A stretch of DNA of 64,000 nucleotides from Varroa destructor (lineage: Eukaryota > Arthropoda > Arachnida > Mesostigmata > Varroidae): assembly GCF_002443255.2 (NCBI RefSeq), contig NW_019211454.1, positions 16,666,243-16,730,242 on the forward strand. Direction: 5' to 3'. Of the stretch, positions 24,701 through 34,197 are shown piece after piece; the first letter of the stretch is position 1; each line of letters begins with the position of its first letter. The translations under genes and the position numbers were made by a program. The notes beneath the pieces are model-generated. The model ran no database searches. It had not been told where the DNA came from and saw nothing but the letters and a program-made list of their open reading frames with translations.

Positions 24701-27700
24701 CGTTTCATCATTCACTGCTCCTTCCGCGACCACCACAATCAGTAAGAATTTAACCACAGTTATCATCACACTACCAGCAATAGCTTAACACCAATTATGT
24801 GAGTATAGTACAAGCTCTTCTGTTATCCAATCTACAGGCAAGGAAGTATCAAGTAAAGCACTGATTTATCCAGTAGCGTATACAACGCGTTATGCTTCCT
24901 TTATGTGATGATAGACAGCAATATACGGCGGATGACGTTTGCTGATTTACATGATGTCGGATGCTGTTTCTTCCATTGGCGTATCGTTAAGCCAACGAGT
25001 AGGTCCTAAACGCGCGTCTGAGCCTAAGTAACTGTTCACTAGCGGTTATCCGCAGTACCTAACGGTATCGCCATGACTATCGTTTGTCAGTAATCGTGAC
25101 AACAAAAAAACTTGCGTCCACTTAGCGCGGAGATACCAACGCGATGCGTACGTCGATCACGGTATACCCCGGATGCTATGCAGCGATACAGCGACCGGGA
25201 CCTGATAAGGCTCCTTTCCGATGTTCCGTGTCCATTCCGTTAGTGCTTTACCCAGAGCGATGTTTGTGACATTATCACGCCGATACCTTTCGCGCTTTGT
25301 TACCACCTGTAGGTCAGTCTGGGAGGCCCGATAAGTCGACGCTTCGGGCGCGCTCCAGTCAGTCGGCTAGTCAGACAACAGACAGACAGGCGGACAAATA
25401 AACGCACGAATCGCCATAGGCGGCGTCGGCAAAGCACTGTGAAGCGCGTCAACGCCAGTAGTAACTGGCATTCGTTACGGGAGAGGCGGACTCACGAGAA
25501 CTCGCCAGAACAGCCAACGACAGAAAGGGAGAGAAATTTGGATCTTGAATGGGCGAGAGGTATCAGGCTAAGGTTTCTGTGAGCAACTATCGTACCGCTG
25601 TATCCTGTAGTAGCTAGCAGCCGGACGGCTGTAGCCCAAAGTCGGAAGGAACTGGCTAGCTTCACAAGCAATAATCAGGGGCAGTTGATAATGCTACAGT
25701 AGGTCCGACTAGATTTTTGGTATAATTCGCTAAGGGAAGGGCTTCATGTGGTAAAATTCTCACTTTGGGTGGATTTTAGATGACGTAGAATAACTAGTAA
25801 TGCAAAAGGACGGCAATCGGCTGTGCTAGAGGGGAAGGCATGCCAACAGAGATGGACGAGTTCGTATGTGTATTTACGATGTGATCGATGTAAAAGTGTA
25901 TCAGACATGATAGCTCAGACACGCTGGCATTACGTAAAAGCATTTAAAGCTCCTGAAGTCTGAAAATCACACGGATATGATCGTATTTACACGGCGGCAT
26001 GATTCAGCAAAATGCTACATTTAACGCCTGTCACAGTGTTTATATTAGATATAGACTAGTCGAAGAGAACGCCACATGACCAGATTTTATCCATAACTGC
26101 AAGCGGAACGGGGATGTACTATAATTTGTTGTGCAGTGAAGCAGAAAGAATTATCAGGTCTATTGGCAGAGGTAGGTTGCACTTGAGTTATCTGAATTAT
26201 GCCTGATATAGACCAAAGGCTTAAACTACGTAGATCCACGAAGCTCTCAGCTGGATTTTTGCACCGTCGTCAGATCAGTCTGACAAGCGTATCAGCTTGT
26301 GATCACTAGAAAACCTGTTATCAACAGATCTATGAGAAGGAGAATGAAAATAATGGTAATAATAACTACCAGAACTAGGACAGAGATACATCGCCTTAAC
26401 CCTTCTCTGTACAAACTTTGCCGAATTTTTTTAATGCATACTTGTTTGATTAGTGAAGCTCACTCCAATGGAGTCTCTGTTCATTGATTCTTGTTAATTT
26501 ACTCGAAACAAACCGATTATATGCTGCTAGCGTGTTTTTTTTTTCTTATTTGTTCGCATAGTCACGGCCAATTTCATTATTGGCGCCCACTTTCTTGGGC
26601 AGCCCCATTGTCATAAACGTTATTTTAAGACCAAACGGCCAGATAGAGTTGGCGCATTAGCGAACGATCTGATTCAGTTGAAATATACTTTATTCAGACG
26701 TACCAGCCGTAAGGCCGTATCAGTCTGAAGTGACTGAGATCAACTAAAAGCTAAATGATAGATTCGTATAACAAAACTAGAACATTAAGGATAACGCACC
26801 ACTTCTAAGACTACACGTGCCAGGGACCGTTCGGAAAATAGATGAGGTTGGAATAACGTTGCTGCTTAAAAACAGGCAGTCGTCAAGCAGTTGCCCTGGG
26901 CCGTCGTAACGCTGGGCGTTAGGAAATCGAATATTGTATTGCGAGACATTTTCCAGCGACCTGATCTTGCCGACTCACCACCATCCGATTGTTGGCCAAA
27001 CGCAGCTATTCGCACAGTTATGTCATCTTGGCTGAATCCAGACATTGTAACCAGGCATCGGCATGGCCAACTGTTTCGCGACAAAAAAAACACGAGCATT
27101 TATCGTAAAAACAACGTTAGGTGTCAAATCAGGTGGGGCGCGAAAAGAATTTACAACGAAAAGGTAAACAAAACATTGACGGATGCTCATTTGTTTGCGA
27201 TAATACCATCCCTTTCTGGGCCGGTACAACCAACGAATCCAGGCTGCGGCCGCTAGCATAAAGCCGTAGACAGCCGTATCGGGCCTTTGCAAGTGCTCCG
27301 TGCCCGTTCACATGATATGATCTAACTACAGTTAAACAAATACTCGTCGTAACCGAGCAATCCGGCGAGGCTAAATTATCCATTGCGTATAGTTAATTTA
27401 GAAAGAAATTTCGTTATTGCAAGCAGTAGCAATATTGTATCATGATACGCCAGCTGAGCGACCAACAAATACGGCACAATGCGACGACCTACTAACTATC
27501 GACAGTCGAAGCCATACTTGCAGACTCAATAATAAATCGAGCCGTAAAAGAGCTATCAGACACTGGAACAAACTCATTTTCCATCTTTCCTTTGTGGAAT
27601 CAACCAACGGATCAACCTGTGTCTTCCACACACACCTCTAAAGTCTTCCAAGTCACCGGTCTGTCTGGTAAATTCCAACAGTCGCCAACCTCATCTGCTA

Positions 27701-30700
27701 GCTACTTCACTATTTACTTCCTCCTTATTCGACGCCCTTCGGTCTATATCGCTAGCCAATGGCAGCCAATGTCTCACTTCGGCTTTCATATTCCGCACCT
27801 TCCGTACAACGTTCCCTATCCTTACGTCCGATAAGGTTATTTCTCCCTATTGGTAGCTAACTTCTTTGCAGCATTGCTGATACTGTGTGGACAGAACTGA
27901 AGCAAATGGAGGCCAGTCGTCGTGAGGCTCTGTTCGCGTTTGTCCTTGGTTAGCGATTGAAGCGTAGTAAATAAATGCGTCTAGTATCGACTTCATTTAT
28001 CCATATACATAACAGATTGAGCATAAGTAAACTATTCTCACCATGTGGTAATTTGTACACCACCGGTGTTTATAGCTGTTCATTCCTATCGGGTAGTGAT
28101 GGAACTTAAGCTATAGGTGTTCATATGGAAATAAGCTTGGTGGCACGCAGAACTCTGGGCTGCTGGTCCAATAGGGAGGCCAGATGGATATGTTGAGAAT
28201 TGCCCTTCGAAGAGGCGGTACAGGTTTGCAGCTTCTGCATTCTGCAGATGTTACACATAGTCTGAGGTTCGCATCTGAGTCTGCGTTTGTGATCTAGGTA
28301 ACAGTGGTTGAATTAACGAGAAATAAAATGCTGTCTAGAAGTGATAGGATCATCGCGTAGTCTCTCGCTTTTCTTTACCTTAAACTACTTTTCCCAATGG
28401 ACCTTCTGCCTATGCTGTCCTTCTTTCCGCTGCATCTCATAGAGTTATCTCCGTCGATTAACAATTGAAACGCCACCAACGACAGCGACGACAACAACAG
28501 CCTATCTCGAACTATTGGCGACGTCTAGCGGACAACTCATGAACAAGTGCTACTTCAGCTTTTGCTGCTGCCCGCGCTCACTGAGCTGTTCCACTGAAAC
28601 AACTGATTGGCAGTCATAGCGGCGGAGCCACCGCCAACCGTCGCTGGCGGTTCGTTGCCGGCAAATCAGTGGCACTGTTTGATCGCGTTAGCGCACCGCT
28701 TGGCGTTATCCTCCCACCGCGCGACTCTGAATGCGTAGAGATACACCGCTCCAGTTGAGCACCAGAGCACCATATTATAGGAATAATAACAGCAGCAGCA
28801 GCAGCAGCAGCAATGACAGACCAAATCCGATGTATTGTTGTTGTTGTTGTTTAACCAAAACGCAATGCCAGACTTCGTTACGTAGTTCTCGCTTGCTACT
28901 AGTTGTAGCGGCGGCGGTAACACACATTTAACGTTTGGAGCTCCGGACCGTCGCGGAGGACTGGCGGTGCTCTGGCAATGTTCGTCCTGACTTCGGGGGG
29001 CTCCGGCCACTCGACCCGCTCCGGGTCAGCGGATTCGCTCATGAAGGAGACACCAACTGAACGAGACAGGCCTCAACTGAACATAACACACAAACGCACC
29101 GTATTTAGCGCGGAGGAATTCGTCATTTGTGTCGCATTGCGTTTCCGCTAACGGAACAAGACCTCCTGGCGGAGGTTCGCTTAACGATTCAACTCTTGAC
29201 ACAGTTGCAACGTAGTGCGATGTATCGCAGCGGTGAATTTCTCCGCCAAGGGAGCGCGCTGCTCTATCCATTAGATCCCTAATAATAATAATAATAATAA
29301 TACATCACGATAGCTGAAGAAGTGTGGATAGCGCTTGCACTTTTCTTTGAGACGGAACAATGCGCCGCCTGCCAGTGAGCGAGTATTCTTATGGATTAAA
29401 ATGATGTATTTATAGGTTTAGGTATATGCAGATTGTTACAGCTGATACTTTATAGGGGGGTTCGTTTGCGAGCAGTGATCGTTCTGTGATGATAGATACG
29501 AATGGGGTTTTGGAATCGATTTGTGCTTTTTCGGCTGTATAGGATTTAGCTTTCCAGCTTATGGTCAGTGACATTCGGTAGCTAGTAATCCATACGTATA
29601 AAGTTTTGAAATCATCCCTAACAAATTAATTGTAGCGCACGGACGCCATATGCCTTTTTGAATCGAAACTGCTCCTCGCTTCTTAGGGGAGAATTAACAA
29701 AATTTCAAATGTTTATTTCGTATCTAGCGTATATCTGTTTCAAACCAAGCGATTCAGTCTACTACCTGTACATCGATAATCGTTCGCGCTATATTCCTTG
29801 GAAGTCTCCGACGACTATTTCCGAGGCCTTGATTTTGAATTTTTTTACGCGCGCAAATTAGCTGCAAGTTTCTGTTGTTGTTGTTGTTGCAGCACCAATT
29901 AAACAACAATAACTGCTACTCTGGGAGCGCATCGGAACTGCGTTCCAAGCTGTGCCTTACTCATTGCAATGCTAACAAATCGACAAATTCGCCGAAAACG
30001 TAGTCAGCATCGATTGGCCGATTGAATGGATAACAATATATTAGGCTGTTACAAGGGAATCCCGCGGACTTTGAAATTACATAATTTTTTTAACTAGGTG
30101 CTACGAGCAAAAAAATTGGCTGATAAATAATCAAGCCGTCTAGAAACTTTAAATGAAAATCGATTGAGTTGACCTCAGACGAGACGAGTCCTGAAAAAAC
30201 ATTTTTTAATCTCAAAAATCAACACGCAGTGTTCAAGTTTTTATTTTTTCAGGACAGCGCCGCGAAAATTCCTTAGAGATTGATGAATACTTTAGGCAAG
30301 GTACCTACCTCATTGATAGTGCAAACGTATTAGGAACGGCGGGGGAGATCAGCGAAGGGATAACAAGATGCAGAGATGGGAATAACAACAACGCATTATT
30401 GCAATGGACAAGGCTTTTACTAACCTGGCTTTTTACAAAGCTTCTGTTTATGTGGGCCGAAATGATTATTTTACATGTAACGTGTTACAGAATCATAAGT
30501 TAAATATCAGAAACTGGGTGAAAAATGTTGGAAAATTGACTCTAGGCTAGTTGAAAATGTGTATAATGTATTCCGCATTCTGTGTGTAATGATTATGTGA
30601 CAAAAACAAAAACGCGTGAACGCGAGAGCGCCAGAACCTTTAACACATATTAAGTCATCAGTCTTTCTTAAATTTCATAGATTCCCTTCAGAGAATATAT

Positions 30701-33700
30701 ATAATCGTGAAGAAAAAATATGTGCAAACTCTAGTGGCAATATTTCTAGCACCATTACAGGTATAGCTACTGTTAGTCGTATTAAAAGCGTTAGGCAGAA
30801 GATCGTCGAAATCAGTCGGCGAGGGAATTACTTCGAAAATAAGTTCGCTTGCAAATCAAAAGAATTGAATCACACAGGGCAGACTGATGTCTACCCGTAA
30901 GACTTAACAAACAAAGAATCCATTGTTAATAGCGATTGCTACGATTCTCAGAACGTTTTTGCGGTTGATTCGAATTTTTCCACCGTCCCACACGGCGCTT
31001 GGCCATACTTTTTAACAGAGATGGCAGTAGGACCGCTTAGTTTTAGCTTAATTATATATTAACTAAATATAATATATAAAAAATATATATAAAAAAATAA
31101 ATATATAATAACTAATATATATATATATATATTTCTGGGATTTTTTAGTTGCCAGACTTTATTTGCAATGGCTCCCAGATCGGTGCGTTCACTGCGAGGA
31201 CAGCTATTGTTCTGGTTGTAAACTAACCATATATTTGCCCCATACTTCTTATACTTTCAACGCAGATGACATATGTAGGCAAATGTATGACAACAGCTGC
31301 TGAGCATCTGCTGGTGTTGATAATGACATAACAAATGTGCCGTCTTTTTTGACCGCATAGGGTACCGTTAGGCTTTTCTGCCTTAACTCTAATTAACAAT
31401 ACTTGGCCTAGAATTGCAGATCTTAGCGCTTCGTAAGCGATGCTTAGTGAAGGTTTTCTATCAATACTTATAACATATTTAACGACATTATATCCGATGT
31501 GTGCTGGCTGGCTGGCTGGCTGGTTGGCTTATTCATCCGAAGCGAGATTGCCCTAAACATCAAAGTTTGTATTGTCTACAGTTACCGATAAGCTTTATCC
31601 GAATTTAAGAAACATGGAAAGATTCATTAATCTCGTATGCTTCGATGTGACTAGAACGTCTCTCGGCTCTTGTCCATGCGACGTATAAACAGATTACGCG
31701 AGAAGCCTACGTCTATCGACACTTCTGTGATATTTCCATAGGAACAAATTACGGGAGAAGGGGCGATTGGCCTGAATTGCTCCAATTGCTAACTAAAGTA
31801 GTTAATTTTGCAACTGTTTTTCCCTACGACATTCGAACTAAGTGTTCTTGGAACGAGCAAAACATGTATCAGAATTAGGTCAATACGATATCCTGGCCTG
31901 ACCCGATAGTAGCTGTCAGGTTATAAAGGTCCCGCCGATTTCTCTCTAATAAACTGCAACAACGATTGTGGTATAACACTGGAAACAATAGAAAGAACAA
32001 CGGCAAAGCTTTTCAAAGGTGAAGAGACAACCACGCATTGAACGAATAGGGCCGGCCCACCAACGCATCAACTTTATCGTTACAGACGAATCTCATCAAA
32101 GAATTTAACAGCAGGTGCGACTGCTTGCCTACGATGAAGGTACTACTAGGCAAAGACCGGATCACACAGATCAGACGCTAGTCGTACTTCAGTTGCCGCA
32201 CCGTCTGTTCTGTTCTAAAATCTGAATGTAACAGAATTCAGCGCAGAAAAGAGCGTAGCGCTACCAACGTCAACATGATACAACAAAGCTACTATGACCA
32301 CGGCCCATAAGTCAGTGCAGAGTGATTGAGACTCAACAAGAACTATATGAAAAGGTTCAGGAAGGCACAACACATCCCAGGTCAATACTGTTGTCCGAGC
32401 GAGAATGGCAGGATGCACGGAACCGAGGCCGAAGTGATATCCGTCAACAGAGAAGTAGCTGTGTGTAAACCCCCCGCTTCGCCATCGGGGTTGCCAAAAC
32501 AGACGCGCGCAGTACCGCGGGCATAGGTACAAGTACGCTGCTACCATTCGGCTGAGACAAGTCACAGAAAAGCACAGACATCTCTTTTGCTATCTGTGTT
32601 TAGACGATCATCGTCTTTGTTATTACGCAAAAGGAAAGAGCACGATCATCATCACGCACAAGGGCTGAACGTAGCCCTCTTGTCAGGTAGGAATAACTTC
32701 ATAATAACTGTTTTTTTTTTTTTAGCTATACGTATAAGTTGTGATTTTGTACACTATTGGCTTCAATGGGTGTGAAGCCACTGGTCCTGATCTCCGATTA
32801 TCTGAGTTTCAGCAATGGGCGATAAAAGGACCAATTCGTTGCAATAATAGCGGAAATAGTACTTTTGGAATGATGTTGTCGCTGATTAGAAGATGTAGCT
32901 ATACATCGTTAATAATTCGCCTTGCCCACGGAGGCGAAGCGGGCTCCAGTGATTTGATTGAGATTGAGATAATTAAAATAACAATTTTAATTACGCGCAC
33001 CTTCAACCGTAGGTACGTATTTACTCAACGGTAGGGATGATAGGAAATTTAAATTCAAAACACAATAAATATAAAGTAGAGAAAAAAGAAGGACGGCTAA
33101 ATTCAGGATACATTCTGTCAGAAAAAGTTAATGTGTAGAATTAGAGCAGCATTAGAATAGCCTTTCATTTGAATATATAAATTTATGAAAAAGGATAGGA
33201 TCATTGCTTCCCTTAGTACGAAATTCAAGACACTGCAGTCATTTCATGCAGGAGTCAAGACTCCTTAAATATGAAAACATACTTATTGCTCATATCGTAT
33301 ATCGCATCTAGGAGCAATTTTAGCTGTTCCAGGTAAGAAAACTTCAGCTAAGAATACTGCGAATGGTTGGTTTGGATTCTTCGCTAGGTCCTATAATACA
33401 ATGTTTTTAATGTTACATAGCTGGTTTAACGGCACTCTGCAAATCAATGTCAAGCATGACTGTCGCAGCTTCGATTGTTAGAGGCTCTTTTTTTTTTCCA
33501 TAGAAAGCGCCTGTGACAATTTGATTGGTGCCTAGTCACGTGTTTCTATACTGACCGCTTACTTACCTTGACCTTTAATCTCCGGTGAAGTCGGAAATTG
33601 ATAGCGCTCATGAAGTTTACTGTGTACACAAAAGAACCTTCAATAACACGATAAAAAAAGCAGAAGGTGTCGAAATTGTATCACCATTTACCCCAGCCTG

Positions 33701-34142
33701 TCTATAATGCAAGAATAATAATGTATGCCATCTATAATAAACTGTCGGCTTTTTGAAGGACATTTTTATTGCGTATACGATATAATAAGATTATAGGTTT
33801 CTTTTTTATTTTAGCTTAACACCGTTATTGGCCAAAAAAGGTAATAGTTTAAAAAGTGACAATAATGTCTACATAATCAAATCAATACAATATACAGTCG
33901 GGTTAATCTTTTATCGTCTGTAAAATACGATCAGGTTTTCGTTAGTGCAGGCTCCCATTCGATGCCACCCGCTGATATGTATTAGAAGCAGGTCAAAATC
34001 GAAGTTTGCGCTGAGCCTCAATTTGGCAGGTAGTAACATTTTGTGCAGAAGTCGGCACTCGGTTTCTTGACTTCCGTAGTGGGAAAGTGATCTCAAACGA
34101 GCTTAAGCTACTGCAGTTTTTATCAGATAGCCAATAAAAACA

Positions 34143-34197
<55 letters not shown>

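Noticed and set aside
26891..27256. 121-codon plus-strand frame in intron 1
   Set aside because: It has no ATG at its start, no recognisable motif and no convincing splice sites. I considered a transposase remnant but saw no catalytic pattern.
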